A stretch of 64,000 nucleotides of DNA from Holdemania sp. Marseille-P2844 (GTDB lineage: Bacteria > Bacillota_I > Bacilli_A > Erysipelotrichales > Erysipelotrichaceae). This document shows, one piece after another, positions 7,536 to 16,472 of the stretch. Below the pieces are notes generated by a model. It was not told the origin of the DNA. It saw only the letters and a program-made list of their open reading frames with translations, and ran no database searches. The stretch lies in contig NZ_LT635454.1 of NCBI RefSeq assembly GCF_900120005.1, forward strand, positions 216,759 to 280,758. Reading direction: 5' to 3'. Each line of letters begins with the position of its first letter. Positions within the stretch are counted from its first letter, which is position 1. The translations under genes and the position numbers were made by a program.

Positions 7536-9053
7536 ATGAGTGAAAATGAAAAGAAAACAGTGAAGATTAAATTAGAACGCCACCTGTGGCCGGATGAGAT
7601 GCGCGAGCGTCAGCGGCGCAAGCAGGTCACGGCGCTGATGATCGCCTCGCTGGCGGTCGTTTTTATCGTCGGCTTTTTGTTAGGCGGCACGCTTCATCCT
7701 GTTCGTTCTTCCGCCGGTGTCGGCGGCACGGTCAATCAAGACAAGTTTGCCCAGGGCAAGCTGGATTCGATTTACAGCATCATGAAAAATGAATGGTATT
7801 TCGGCAAGGATGACGAGAATCTGGAACAGGATCTGATCGACAGCGCGCTTTACGGCATGAGCAGCTCGGCGCTGGATCCGCATACCACCTACATGTCGGC
7901 GGAACAGACGCTGGCGTTTTCCACCGCGATCGACAACAATTTCGTCGGCATCGGCATTCAGTACAACGCGTCCGGACCGAAGATCGTGACCCGCGTGTTC
8001 GCCGATTCCCCGGCCTATCACGCCGGCGTGCAGGTCGGCGATATCCTGATGAAGGCCGATGGGCAGGATCTGACCGATCTGCCGAGCGACGACGTCGCGG
8101 ATCTGGTGCGCGGCGAGGCTGGGACGCAGGTTGAGCTGGAAGTGCTGCGCGACAACGAACCGGTGACGATGACGATCACCCGCGGCGAGGTCAACAACAC
8201 GGTCTATGGCGAAATGCTCGACGGATCGCTGGGCTATCTGGAAATCATTTCGTTCGGCTCGACGACCGGCGTGGAATGCGAGCGGTATTTAAGCATGATG
8301 AGCGAGCAGGGATTGGAGCGGCTGATCATTGATCTGCGCGACAACGGCGGCGGCTATCTGGACGCGCTGGTCAGCGTATCCAGCCTGTTTCTGCCGGAGG
8401 ACACACTGATCATGACGCAGGAATACAAGGACGGCCGGCGGGTGGAAAGTCATACGACGGCCGGACAGTTTGAAAATATTCAAGGAATTGTGATCCTGAT
8501 CAACGGCGATACCGCCAGCGCTTCCGAGGTGCTGACGCTGGCGCTGAAGGAACAGCGCGATGACGTGACGCTGGTTGGCACGCAGAGCTACGGCAAGGGC
8601 AGCGTGCAGGTGCAGCGGCCGTTCGCCGACGGTTCAGTGCTGAAATACACGAACTCCCGCTGGCTCTCGCCGAACGAGGAATGGATCAACGGCGTCGGCA
8701 TCACGCCGGATCAGATCGTCGAGCTGCCGCCGGTGCTGCAGACGACGACGGCTTCCTTTATGATGGAAGAGGACGAAAGTTATACGCTCGATCAGGTCAG
8801 CGAGCATGTCGCTTCGGCGCAGAAGGCGCTTGCTTTCCTGGACTATCCGGTCGGCCGCAGCGACGGCTATTTCGACGCTTCGACGGCGCAGGCGCTGCGC
8901 CGGTATCAGGCGGAGCATAATTTAGAGGCAAGCGGGGTGCTGGACGCCGCCACGCTGCAGTCATTGGTTTCGGGCGTCCGCTATCGCTGGTCGATGGATA
9001 AAAGCATCGACAATCAGCTGCAGAAGGCGGTGAGCATCCTCAATGGCGAATGA
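7536..9053 (+). CDS. S41 C-terminal processing peptidase (CtpA/CtpB type), membrane-anchored
   Basis: 505 residues from ATG 7536, with GAGGTGA 5 nt upstream. Order: cytoplasmic basic N-terminus, one membrane segment (~31-52), linker, PDZ domain (~140-225; the carboxylate-binding region starts near FVGIGIQY), S41 protease core with Ser in [10 protein letters not shown] and Lys in [10 protein letters not shown], and a C-terminal peptidoglycan-binding repeat (~435-490, [15 protein letters not shown]...[11 protein letters not shown]). These are the features of Gram-positive CtpA/CtpB, which trim extracytoplasmic substrates by a Ser-Lys mechanism. The end overlaps uvrB by 11 nt, so the two are co-transcribed. 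The substrate is not apparent. Confidence 0.92.
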   Translation: MSENEKKTVKIKLERHLWPDEMRERQRRKQVTALMIASLAVVFIVGFLLGGTLHPVRSSAGVGGTVNQDKFAQGKLDSIYSIMKNEWYFGKDDENLEQDLIDSALYGMSSSALDPHTTYMSAEQTLAFSTAIDNNFVGIGIQYNASGPKIVTRVFADSPAYHAGVQVGDILMKADGQDLTDLPSDDVADLVRGEAGTQVELEVLRDNEPVTMTITRGEVNNTVYGEMLDGSLGYLEIISFGSTTGVECERYLSMMSEQGLERLIIDLRDNGGGYLDALVSVSSLFLPEDTLIMTQEYKDGRRVESHTTAGQFENIQGIVILINGDTASASEVLTLALKEQRDDVTLVGTQSYGKGSVQVQRPFADGSVLKYTNSRWLSPNEEWINGVGITPDQIVELPPVLQTTTASFMMEEDESYTLDQVSEHVASAQKALAFLDYPVGRSDGYFDASTAQALRRYQAEHNLEASGVLDAATLQSLVSGVRYRWSMDKSIDNQLQKAVSILNGE

Positions 9054-11022
9054 ACATTTTCAGCTCGTTTCCAAATACAAGCCGACCGGTGATCAGCCCC
9101 GTGCGATTGACAAGCTGGTCGCCGGCTTACAGGCCGGTAAGAAAGAACAGGTATTACTGGGCGCGACCGGAACGGGCAAGACGTTTACGATCGGCAATGT
9201 GATCGAGCGCGTCAACCGGCCGACGCTGGTGTTCGCCCATAACAAGACGCTGGCCGGCCAGCTGTATTCTGAATTCAAGGAGCTATTTCCTCACAACCGT
9301 GTGGAATACTTCGTTTCCAATTTCGATTACTACCAGCCGGAAGCGTACATGCCCAAGACGGATACGTATATTGAAAAGAACGCGATGACCAACGACGAGC
9401 TGGACATGCTTCGGATGGCGGCCGTCAACTCCGTACTGGAACGGCGCGACACGATCATCGTCGCCTCCGTCGCCTGCATCTATGCGGCGTCCGATCCGAA
9501 TCAGTACCGCGACATGTTCTTCACGATCCGCGTCGGCGATCACATCGACCGCAACGATCTTCTGCGCAAGCTGGTCGACCGTCAGTACAAGCGCAACGAT
9601 ATGGACCGGGCGCGCGGGACGTTCCGCGTGCGGGGCGATACGATCGAGGTCAACATGGGCCATACCGACGCGTTCATGCTTCGGATTGAAATGTTTGACG
9701 ACGAGATCGAACGCATCTGCGAAGTCGATCCGCTGACCGGCAAGCTGCAGAACGCGTACACGGTTTACAACGTCTTCCCGGCCAGCGGCTATGCCCGGCC
9801 GAAGGATCAGATTGAACGGGCCTGTCAGGAAATTGAGGAAGAACTGGAGCTGCGCTTAGCCGAATTGGACCGGCAGGGCAAACTGGTCGAGAAACAGCGG
9901 CTGGAACAACGCTGCCGCTATGATCTGGAAGCGCTGCGGGAATTCGGCGTCTGCCCGGGGATCGAAAACTATTCCTCGCATATCGACGGCCGGCCCGCGG
10001 GGCAGCGGCCGTGGAACCTGTTCGACTATTTCCCGAAGGACTTCTTACTGGTCGTCGACGAATCGCACGTCTCGCTGCCGCAGATCCGCGGTATGTATAA
10101 CGGCGACCGGGCACGTAAGGAAACATTGGTGGAATACGGCTTCCGTCTGCCCAGCGCGCTGGATAACCGGCCGATGCGCTTTGAAGAATTTGAAACACTC
10201 GTTAATCAGGCAATTTATGTTTCCGCAACGCCGGGCAATTACGAGCTGGAAAAAGTCCATGGCGAGGTCGTCGAACAGATCATCCGTCCGACCGGCCTGC
10301 TGGACCCGGAAATCACAGTGCGGCCGACACGCGGTCAGATCGACGATCTGCTGGATGAGATCCATCACTGCATCGCGGCCAACGAGCGTGTGCTGATCAC
10401 GACCTTGACTGTCAAGATGGCGGAAGACCTGACGGATTATCTGAAAAAGAATGATCTGAAGGTTGCCTATCTGCATCATGAAACACTGACGCTGGAGCGC
10501 ACGGAAACGATCCGCGACCTGCGCCGGGGCAAATACGACGTGCTGGTCGGCATCAACCTGCTTCGCGAGGGCATTGATATTCCGGAAGTATCGCTGGTCG
10601 CAATACTGGACGCCGACAAGGAAGGCTTTTTGCGTTCAGAACGCTCGCTGATCCAGACGATCGGCCGCGCCGCCCGAAACGCGCATGGCCGCGTCGTCAT
10701 GTATGGCGATAAGATGACTGATTCGATGAAGAAAGCGATTGAGGAAACCAACCGCCGACGTGCGATTCAGATCGCCTACAATGAAGAACATCACATCACG
10801 CCGACGACGATCGTCAAGGACATCGGCGAAGCGATCCATGGCAAGGAAACACAGGAAATGGCCGCCCGCTACATGAAGAAAAAATCCAAGCTGGGCAAAA
10901 AGGAACAACAGAAGCTGATCGACAATCTCGAGAAGGAGATGAAAGACGCCGCCCGGGTGCTCGATTTCGAGCGTGCTGCCGAGCTGCGCGACATGCTTCT
11001 GGAACTCAAGGCCGCGCTGTAA
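9043..11022 (+). CDS. uvrB: UvrABC excinuclease subunit B
   Basis: 659 residues, the usual length. Walker A GATGTGKT at residues 40-47, the damage-clamping beta-hairpin region [17 protein letters not shown], the Walker B-type DESHVSLPQ, a helicase motif near RAARNAHG, and a C-terminal UVR helix pair ([19 protein letters not shown]) that binds UvrC. UvrB verifies damage delivered by UvrA and loads UvrC in nucleotide excision repair. The start overlaps the protease gene by 11 nt. uvrA is not in the window. Confidence 0.98.
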   Translation: MANEHFQLVSKYKPTGDQPRAIDKLVAGLQAGKKEQVLLGATGTGKTFTIGNVIERVNRPTLVFAHNKTLAGQLYSEFKELFPHNRVEYFVSNFDYYQPEAYMPKTDTYIEKNAMTNDELDMLRMAAVNSVLERRDTIIVASVACIYAASDPNQYRDMFFTIRVGDHIDRNDLLRKLVDRQYKRNDMDRARGTFRVRGDTIEVNMGHTDAFMLRIEMFDDEIERICEVDPLTGKLQNAYTVYNVFPASGYARPKDQIERACQEIEEELELRLAELDRQGKLVEKQRLEQRCRYDLEALREFGVCPGIENYSSHIDGRPAGQRPWNLFDYFPKDFLLVVDESHVSLPQIRGMYNGDRARKETLVEYGFRLPSALDNRPMRFEEFETLVNQAIYVSATPGNYELEKVHGEVVEQIIRPTGLLDPEITVRPTRGQIDDLLDEIHHCIAANERVLITTLTVKMAEDLTDYLKKNDLKVAYLHHETLTLERTETIRDLRRGKYDVLVGINLLREGIDIPEVSLVAILDADKEGFLRSERSLIQTIGRAARNAHGRVVMYGDKMTDSMKKAIEETNRRRAIQIAYNEEHHITPTTIVKDIGEAIHGKETQEMAARYMKKKSKLGKKEQQKLIDNLEKEMKDAARVLDFERAAELRDMLLELKAAL

Positions 11023-11040
11023 ACTGTTAAAATGGGATAT

Positions 11041-11066
11041 AAACCGGCGTTTTCGCCGGTTTATTG
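11041..11066 (+). terminator. Terminator after uvrB
   Basis: Perfect stem AAACCGGCG/CGCCGGTTT with TTTT loop; the tail TATTGCTTT is modest. Confidence 0.7.
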
Positions 11067-11078
11067 CTTTGTGAGAGC

Positions 11079-11107
11079 TTGGACATCGTCGAAATTTGTG
11101 CTACAAT
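11079..11107 (+). promoter_or_regulatory. Promoter of the flavodoxin-fold lipoprotein gene
   Basis: TTGGAC (11079-11084), 17-nt spacer, TACAAT (11102-11107). The start site would be near 11114, giving a ~150-nt leader. A GCCGGA/TCCGGC hairpin (11119-11135) opens the leader. Confidence 0.7.
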
Positions 11108-11150
11108 AGATCCCGGAAGCCGGAAATTCTCCGGCAGAGCTTTAGTTCTT

Positions 11151-11250
11151 TCTTGCTCGTTAAACTCGAAAACTGAGCTTTTAGTTTTTCCTGCTCACAA
11201 AACTCGGAAACTGAGCTTTTGGTCGATCCTGCTCACAAAACTCGGAAAAC
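11151..11250 (+). repeat. 38-bp direct repeat in the 5' leader, 2.6 copies
   Basis: Copies start at 11151, 11189 and 11227. Each begins TC(C/T)TGCTC and contains AAACTCG(G)AAA; the first two also share CTGAGCTTTT. The third is cut where the ribosome site of the lipoprotein gene begins. Confidence 0.8.
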
Positions 11251-11264
11251 GCAAGGAGGAAAGC

Positions 11265-12140
11265 ATGAAAAAACTGATTCTCATTTTGACTGCGGTTCTG
11301 ATGCTGGCGGGCTGCGCCACTCAGACGCCACAAGCCACCCCAACGCCGGAAACCACGCCGGAAACCACAACGACGCCGGAAAGCACGGCCAAGACCGATT
11401 CTTTTACCGGTCCGACTGTCGATTCGGTCACTTCCGCTTCCATCGTTCAGGAAGCCTACATTCAGGATTATACGCCGGCTGGATTCACGGACAGCGATAA
11501 GGAAAAAGCGCTGTTTGTCATCGGCGATCCGCGTCACAACAGCGTGCTGTGGGATATGGCCCGCACAGCGATGAAGCACATGGAAGAACAGGGCATGGAA
11601 GTGGAAATGCGCGATCTGTATACGATGAACTTCAATCCGGTTCTTTCCGCGGCGGATTTCTATTACGCCAAGGACGGTCAGGGTGAACCGTCGGCAGATA
11701 TCAAAAAGGAACAGGATCTGGTCAGCCAGGCCGATCATCTGATCTTCGTCTATCCGAACTGGCATGATTCTGAAATCACCATCGTCAAAGGATATAAAGA
11801 AAAAGTCTTCGCGAAGAAATTTGCTTATCAGGACGGTGCAAACGGTCTGGAAGGTCTGTTAAAAGACAAGAGCTACTTCACGATCATGAACTGCGGCTAC
11901 CTCGGCGGCGGACGCGGTTATATCGGCGACGGCGTCGGCATTGAAGATGAAAAATGGGATACTTACATGAACGCCTTCAAGGTCTTCGACGACGATACCT
12001 CAGCCTTCTGGGGCACGACCAACTACGGCCGGTTTGTCAACGACCGCACCCCGGGCAATGAATCGGAAAACTATGGGGAAGAAATCGAGCAGCTGCGCTC
12101 GGATCTGAACGCTTTCCTGGACAAGGTTTACTTCAACTAA
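11265..12140 (+). CDS. Lipoprotein with a flavodoxin-like NAD(P)H:quinone oxidoreductase fold
   Basis: 291 residues from ATG 11265 (AAGGAGG upstream). The lipobox is LMLAGC with lipidated Cys17, followed by a Thr/Pro/Glu-rich linker to about residue 45 and then a Flavodoxin_2-type domain. Family features: ALFVIGDPRHNSVLWDMA in the flavin-phosphate position, DLYTMNFNPVLS, then the quinone-reductase pattern FVYPNWHDSEITIVKGYKEKVF (canonical P.WW...PA.LKG..D.VF), and a NCGYLGGGRGYIG turn. The cytosolic relatives are FMN/FAD reductases. An exported, lipid-anchored version would act at the outer face of the membrane, perhaps in extracellular electron transfer, but its reductant there is unknown. 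Two aromatic/Pro positions differ from the canonical motif, so activity is not assured. Confidence 0.78.
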   Translation: MKKLILILTAVLMLAGCATQTPQATPTPETTPETTTTPESTAKTDSFTGPTVDSVTSASIVQEAYIQDYTPAGFTDSDKEKALFVIGDPRHNSVLWDMARTAMKHMEEQGMEVEMRDLYTMNFNPVLSAADFYYAKDGQGEPSADIKKEQDLVSQADHLIFVYPNWHDSEITIVKGYKEKVFAKKFAYQDGANGLEGLLKDKSYFTIMNCGYLGGGRGYIGDGVGIEDEKWDTYMNAFKVFDDDTSAFWGTTNYGRFVNDRTPGNESENYGEEIEQLRSDLNAFLDKVYFN

Positions 12141-12150
12141 ATAAACAAAG

Positions 12151-12190
12151 ACGCTGCGCTGGCGATGAAATGCCGGCCGCGGCGTTTTCT
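12151..12190 (+). terminator. Terminator after the flavodoxin-fold lipoprotein
   Basis: GC-rich stem 12151-12163 with 12172-12185 (ACGCTGCGC.. / ..CGCGGCGT, G-U pairs included), then TTTTCTTTT. Confidence 0.65.
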
Positions 12191-12301
12191 TTTGGCTCTT
12201 TTGCGACAGGCTCTTTCAAACATGGTATTGGTAAGAAAACCTTTCTTTTTCCGCCACGTTTACGGTTGTCATAAAGATTTAAGAAAATGCGAAATCCGCT
12301 A

Positions 12302-12310
12302 TGTTATAAT
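12302..12310 (+). promoter_or_regulatory. Extended -10 promoter of the PASTA protein gene
   Basis: TGT-TATAAT with no clear -35 element; 58 nt before the ATG at 12369. Confidence 0.55.
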
Positions 12311-12368
12311 AAATAAGGTTATCAGACACTGTTTGGATTATGGAAAGAAAAAGGAGAGGAGAACCGTA

Positions 12369-13949
12369 ATGGCAGAACCAAAAAAAGATTATTTAAGCTC
12401 CCTGGCCTCCGAGATTGAGAAAAAGCCGGACAGCTTCAAAGAAGAAAAAGTGGAACGCATCGTCAAGCCGAAGCGCAGCATGGATCCGAAGATCATGATC
12501 GGCGCGGCCGCGGCTTTGATCATCGCGATCATCGGCGTGTATTTCCTGTTTTTTGCCCCGAAGATCAAGGTTGAGAACTTCGTCGGCAAGACGACCAACG
12601 ACGTTGGAATCTGGGCGAAGGAAAACGGCATCGACACCAAGAATATCGTCATGAATCAGGTATATTCAATGGATTATGACGCCGATCAGATCATTTCCCA
12701 GAATAAAAAAGAAGGCAGCAAGATCAAGAAGGATTCAACGTTGATTTTCGAGGTGTCCAAGGGCGCCGATCCCGATGAGAAGATCGAATTCCCGGATATC
12801 AAGAACATGACGCTTGACGAGATCAACGACTGGATCAGCAAGAACAAGCTGTCGAAGGTGAAGGTGAATACCGTTTACAGCGACACGGTGGAAAAGGATC
12901 AGGTTATTTCTTTCGATCTGAAATCCGTGAATGAAAACAACTTCACGCGCGGCACCAATCTGACGATCAGCGTATCCAAGGGACCGCAGCCGGCGGGTGA
13001 GGTTACCGTCGACGACTTCGTGAAGAAGGAAGTGTCCAGCGCTGAAGCCTGGGCGAAAAGCAAGAAGGTCGAGCTGGAGATCGTCGAGGTTTACCATGAT
13101 ACGATCGCGACCGGACTGATCGTTTCCCAGTCGATCGAATCCGGTAAAACGATGAAGCAGGGCGATACGCTGACCTTGACCGTTTCCAAGGGGAAAGCCG
13201 TCAAGGTTCCGCAATTAGTCGGTTATACGAAGGATCAGCTGGAAGCCTGGGCCGCGAACAAGGAAAACGCGGTTTCGATTGTGAAGAAAGAAGTTTACAG
13301 CGATGCGCCGGCCGGCAGCGTCATCTCACAGTCGATTAAGGCGGGCAGCCAGGTCGATTCCGGTACGGTTCTGGAACTGACAATTTCCCTGTATATGCCG
13401 CAGCTGCAGACCAACAGCCGCGAATATCTGGGCAAGGATTACCTGGCGTTGAACGCGTGGGTTGACGATGTCAATTACCGCGGCGCCAGCATCACGGCAG
13501 GCGCATGGGACGGCGAAGAGTGCTCGGATGAATATCCGACACCGGGCCAGATCATCAGCTATCACTGCATGGCTAATGATGGAACAGATCTGCCGCATGG
13601 CTGCGACCGGCCATTGCCGCTGAATGCGAAGATCGGATATAAGAAATCCACTGGCGGCTGTACGCCGAAGCCGGAGGAACCGAAAGAGGTTCAGATCGGC
13701 CTGACGCCGCTGGGCTCGGAGGCCGCGATGAAGTCGTTTTGCGATGAGAATAAATTGGCTTGCAGCTTCACTTACGTGTCAACAAATGATTCAGCAGGTA
13801 CAGGCAAAGAAGACGGACAGATTAGTGTGAAAAAAGGCGGAGAGCCGGTAGATCCGAATACAACTGTGAAAGCTGGCGACGCTTTAAGCATAGAAGTATT
13901 CTATAACCCGGATAAATTAAATAATCCGGACAAGAATGACGAAAATTAG
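12369..13949 (+). CDS. Single-pass membrane PASTA-repeat protein without kinase domain
   Basis: 526 residues from ATG 12369 (AAGGAGAGGA upstream). A ~40-residue cytoplasmic basic segment is followed by one membrane segment (~42-62) and four consecutive PASTA-like repeats (~65-350), each closing with an L.(F/I).VSKG-type strand (TLIFEVSKG, NLTISVSKG, TLTLTVSKG, LELTISL). The C-terminal third is a less regular region with six cysteines (DGEECSDEY, ISYHCMAND, PHGCDRP, GGCTPK, SFCDENKLACSF) and ends in an Asn/Asp/Lys-rich tail. PASTA repeats bind muropeptides or lipid II in Ser/Thr kinases and PBPs. Here no kinase or transpeptidase domain is attached, so the protein may be a wall sensor or scaffold. 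It lies just before the duplicated ABC unit. Confidence 0.82.
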   Translation: MAEPKKDYLSSLASEIEKKPDSFKEEKVERIVKPKRSMDPKIMIGAAAALIIAIIGVYFLFFAPKIKVENFVGKTTNDVGIWAKENGIDTKNIVMNQVYSMDYDADQIISQNKKEGSKIKKDSTLIFEVSKGADPDEKIEFPDIKNMTLDEINDWISKNKLSKVKVNTVYSDTVEKDQVISFDLKSVNENNFTRGTNLTISVSKGPQPAGEVTVDDFVKKEVSSAEAWAKSKKVELEIVEVYHDTIATGLIVSQSIESGKTMKQGDTLTLTVSKGKAVKVPQLVGYTKDQLEAWAANKENAVSIVKKEVYSDAPAGSVISQSIKAGSQVDSGTVLELTISLYMPQLQTNSREYLGKDYLALNAWVDDVNYRGASITAGAWDGEECSDEYPTPGQIISYHCMANDGTDLPHGCDRPLPLNAKIGYKKSTGGCTPKPEEPKEVQIGLTPLGSEAAMKSFCDENKLACSFTYVSTNDSAGTGKEDGQISVKKGGEPVDPNTTVKAGDALSIEVFYNPDKLNNPDKNDEN

Positions 13950-14050
13950 AACGGCAATGAGGGCAGCCCGGCCGCTGAATAAAGCGGAGGACTGTGTCTC
14001 TGAACTGTTGACAGTCTGAATTTTAACCTCAGAAGGGAAGAATGAGAATT

Positions 14051-15643
14051 ATGAATTTTTTCAATCGAGCGCTTAAGAATGTGACCCGGAAGATTTCCAA
14101 ATCGGTTCTTCTGGCCGTAACCTTTTTCCTGATTGGCAATCTGGTCATCATTGGACTGGGGATCAATAACGCGGCTGAAAATGCAAAGATTCTGACCCGC
14201 CAGAAAATGCGGGCGGTCGTTTCGCTGGAATTGGATTATACGGCCTATTACAACGACGCGGATAAGATCACTGATGACGATGAACGTGAAGCATTTTATA
14301 AAAATCCGCCGCGGTTAACGATGGATAAGATTGAAAAATTGAAAGCGGACAGCCGGGTCAAGGCGGTCAACTTCATCTCTACTCAGCAGATGTATTCCCA
14401 AGATTTCGAATCGGTTCCGCTGAATAATGAGTTTGACAGTAATTACAAGCCGCAGGAAAACACAGAGTCGGAAGTCGACGGCGCTGTTTCTGTGATGTCT
14501 TATAGTTGGAAGCCGGCGGATCTGCGCGTGCAGACCAATCGCTATCCGGATATGATCGAATTCCAGGACGGTACCTATGAGATGCTGGAAGGGCGTTTCT
14601 ACACCCAGGAAGAGATTGACAATTCCGCTGCCGTCGTCTGCGTTCCGCAGGAACTGGCAGAGCTGAACAACCTGCACGTCGGCGACACGATCAGCGTCAA
14701 CATCACTGATTCTTCGCAGATCGAGCAGATGGAAGGCTCGGGAATTACCGAGGAGGATCTGCTTCTTTCTCTGGAAATCATCGGCATCTATAAAAGCAAC
14801 GAACAGCTGGATCCGAATTCTGACGAATATAAATGGATGGCCCGTTATGAATCGCCGCAGAACACGCTGTTGATGCCAGCGACGACCGCTTCCGACAAAT
14901 ATTATGATTTCTACGTTAAATCGTATCGTTATTATATGACGACGACGCCGGAATATTATAAAGAGGAAGACATCATGGCGAAGGAAGATTACGGCATGGC
15001 TTCCAAAGCCGTTTATCTTTTAGAGGATCCGCTGCAGGTCGATCAATTTGTTGAGGATTATCAGGATCAGACCGGCAATTATGTCATTCTGAACGCCAAT
15101 AATGATACGTTTAAGAAACTGGCGCGCCCGCTGGATACGCTGTCGCTGTTCTCCAACATCATCGTCTGGATCGTCGTGATCAACGCTGTCGTCATCATCA
15201 CCCTCGTCACAGCCTTAACGCTGAAAACGCGTGAGTATGAAATCGGCGTGCTGCTTTCGATCGGCGTATCCAAGATGAAGATCGTGGCGCAGTTCTTCGT
15301 CGAACTGATCATCGTCGCGCTGATCGGCTTCACCCTGTCAGTCGTCAGCGGTTCGTTAGTCGCCAAGCAGGTGGGCAAGATGGTGCTGAACTATCAGGTC
15401 GATACGGAAAACAAATATGCGGATGAGAATGACAACAACAATAACTTCTATTATGGCGAGACCAATTACTTCACCGAGATCACTCAGGATGATCTGTTAG
15501 AAGAATACAACGTGCAGATCAATCCGATGATCATTGGAGAAATCTATATTCTGGGCATCGGCGTTGTCTTCATCTCAATCCTGATTCCGTCGTTTATGAT
15601 CATGCGGTTCAATCCGAAGAAGATCTTGATGAATCAGAATTAA
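14051..15643 (+). CDS. FtsX/MacB-type ABC permease, copy 1
   Basis: 530 residues. ATG 14051 is preferred over 14042: AGAAGGGAAG sits ~10 nt before it, and the paralogue at 16473 starts with the same MNFF. Topology: membrane segment ~15-35, large extracytoplasmic domain ~40-350, then three membrane segments in the C-terminal part (~370-395, 415-440, 495-520). The cytoplasmic loop KTREYEIGVLLSIGVSKMKIV is the ATPase-coupling element of the FtsX domain family. Such proteins work as mechanotransmitters, in lipoprotein or peptide export, or in antimicrobial-peptide defence. The ATPase gene follows after 14 nt. From about NNDTFKKLARPLD onward it is almost identical to copy 2, while the extracytoplasmic domain is clearly diverged. 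Confidence 0.88.
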   Translation: MNFFNRALKNVTRKISKSVLLAVTFFLIGNLVIIGLGINNAAENAKILTRQKMRAVVSLELDYTAYYNDADKITDDDEREAFYKNPPRLTMDKIEKLKADSRVKAVNFISTQQMYSQDFESVPLNNEFDSNYKPQENTESEVDGAVSVMSYSWKPADLRVQTNRYPDMIEFQDGTYEMLEGRFYTQEEIDNSAAVVCVPQELAELNNLHVGDTISVNITDSSQIEQMEGSGITEEDLLLSLEIIGIYKSNEQLDPNSDEYKWMARYESPQNTLLMPATTASDKYYDFYVKSYRYYMTTTPEYYKEEDIMAKEDYGMASKAVYLLEDPLQVDQFVEDYQDQTGNYVILNANNDTFKKLARPLDTLSLFSNIIVWIVVINAVVIITLVTALTLKTREYEIGVLLSIGVSKMKIVAQFFVELIIVALIGFTLSVVSGSLVAKQVGKMVLNYQVDTENKYADENDNNNNFYYGETNYFTEITQDDLLEEYNVQINPMIIGEIYILGIGVVFISILIPSFMIMRFNPKKILMNQN

Positions 15644-15657
15644 GGAGGGCAGAGAAT

Positions 15658-16335
15658 ATGACAACGATATTAAAGTTAGAAAATCTGAACTATGGCTATG
15701 AAGACGGCGGCTACAAGCGTCAGATTCTGAAAGATCTGTCCTATGAGTTTGAACAGGGGCAGTTTTACACGATCCTCGGTCCATCCGGCAGCGGTAAGAC
15801 GACGCTGTTGTCGATCATCGCGGGGCTGGACAAGCAGGAAAGCGGGAAGATCTATTACGAAGGCGACGATCTGGATAAGATCGGACTGTACAAGTACCGC
15901 CGCAACAAGATCGGCATCGTATTCCAGCAATACAACCTGATCAGCTATCTGACCGGGCTGGAGAACATCGAGCTGGCGATGACGGAAACGGACAATGCCA
16001 TTCCGAAGAATCAGAAGGAAGTGGCGTATGCGCTGCTGGAGAAATTCGGCATCGTGAAATCAAAAGCAGATCGTCTGGTGACGAAGCTGTCCGGCGGCGA
16101 GCAGCAGCGGGTGGCGATTGCACGGGCGATCGCGTCCAACGTCGATTTAATCTTCGCGGACGAACCGACAGGCAACCTGGACACGGCGACGGAACAGGAG
16201 ATCATCAAGATCTTCCGGATGTTGACAGAGGAATTCGGGAAGACGGTTATCGTCGTCACCCACTCCAACGTCGTATCGGAGCTGAGCGATCACCGGGTAG
16301 TTCTCAACGAGGGACAGCTGAAGGATATTCAATAA
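15658..16335 (+). CDS. ABC transporter ATPase (LolD/MacB family), copy 1
   Basis: 225 residues. Walker A GPSGSGKTT at ~41, Q-loop FQQYN, signature LSGGEQQRVAIARA, Walker B LIFADEPTGNLD and H-loop VTHSN are all intact. It pairs with the permease directly upstream (14-nt gap with an AAGGAGGG site). It differs from copy 2 at three residues only: Y/F in GKI-YEGDD and the last two residues (IQ against RE). Confidence 0.95.
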   Translation: MTTILKLENLNYGYEDGGYKRQILKDLSYEFEQGQFYTILGPSGSGKTTLLSIIAGLDKQESGKIYYEGDDLDKIGLYKYRRNKIGIVFQQYNLISYLTGLENIELAMTETDNAIPKNQKEVAYALLEKFGIVKSKADRLVTKLSGGEQQRVAIARAIASNVDLIFADEPTGNLDTATEQEIIKIFRMLTEEFGKTVIVVTHSNVVSELSDHRVVLNEGQLKDIQ

Positions 16336-16382
16336 TCAAAAATAAGGCTGAGGTTCAATCCTTGGCCTTTTCCTTAATAAAT

Positions 16383-16413
16383 TTGAAAGGAATTCAGTCT
16401 GAAGTTCTATGAT
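16383..16413 (+). promoter_or_regulatory. Possible promoter of the second ABC unit
   Basis: TTGAAA (16383-16388) and TATGAT (16408-16413), spacer 19 nt. A weak stem (AAGGCTGAGG/CCTTGGCCTT, ~16344-16371) just upstream may end the first unit. Confidence 0.3.
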
Positions 16414-16472
16414 ACTATGAAGTTGTAGAATAAACCTGACGCAAAGTCAGGGAGGAAAGGGGAAAATAAACG

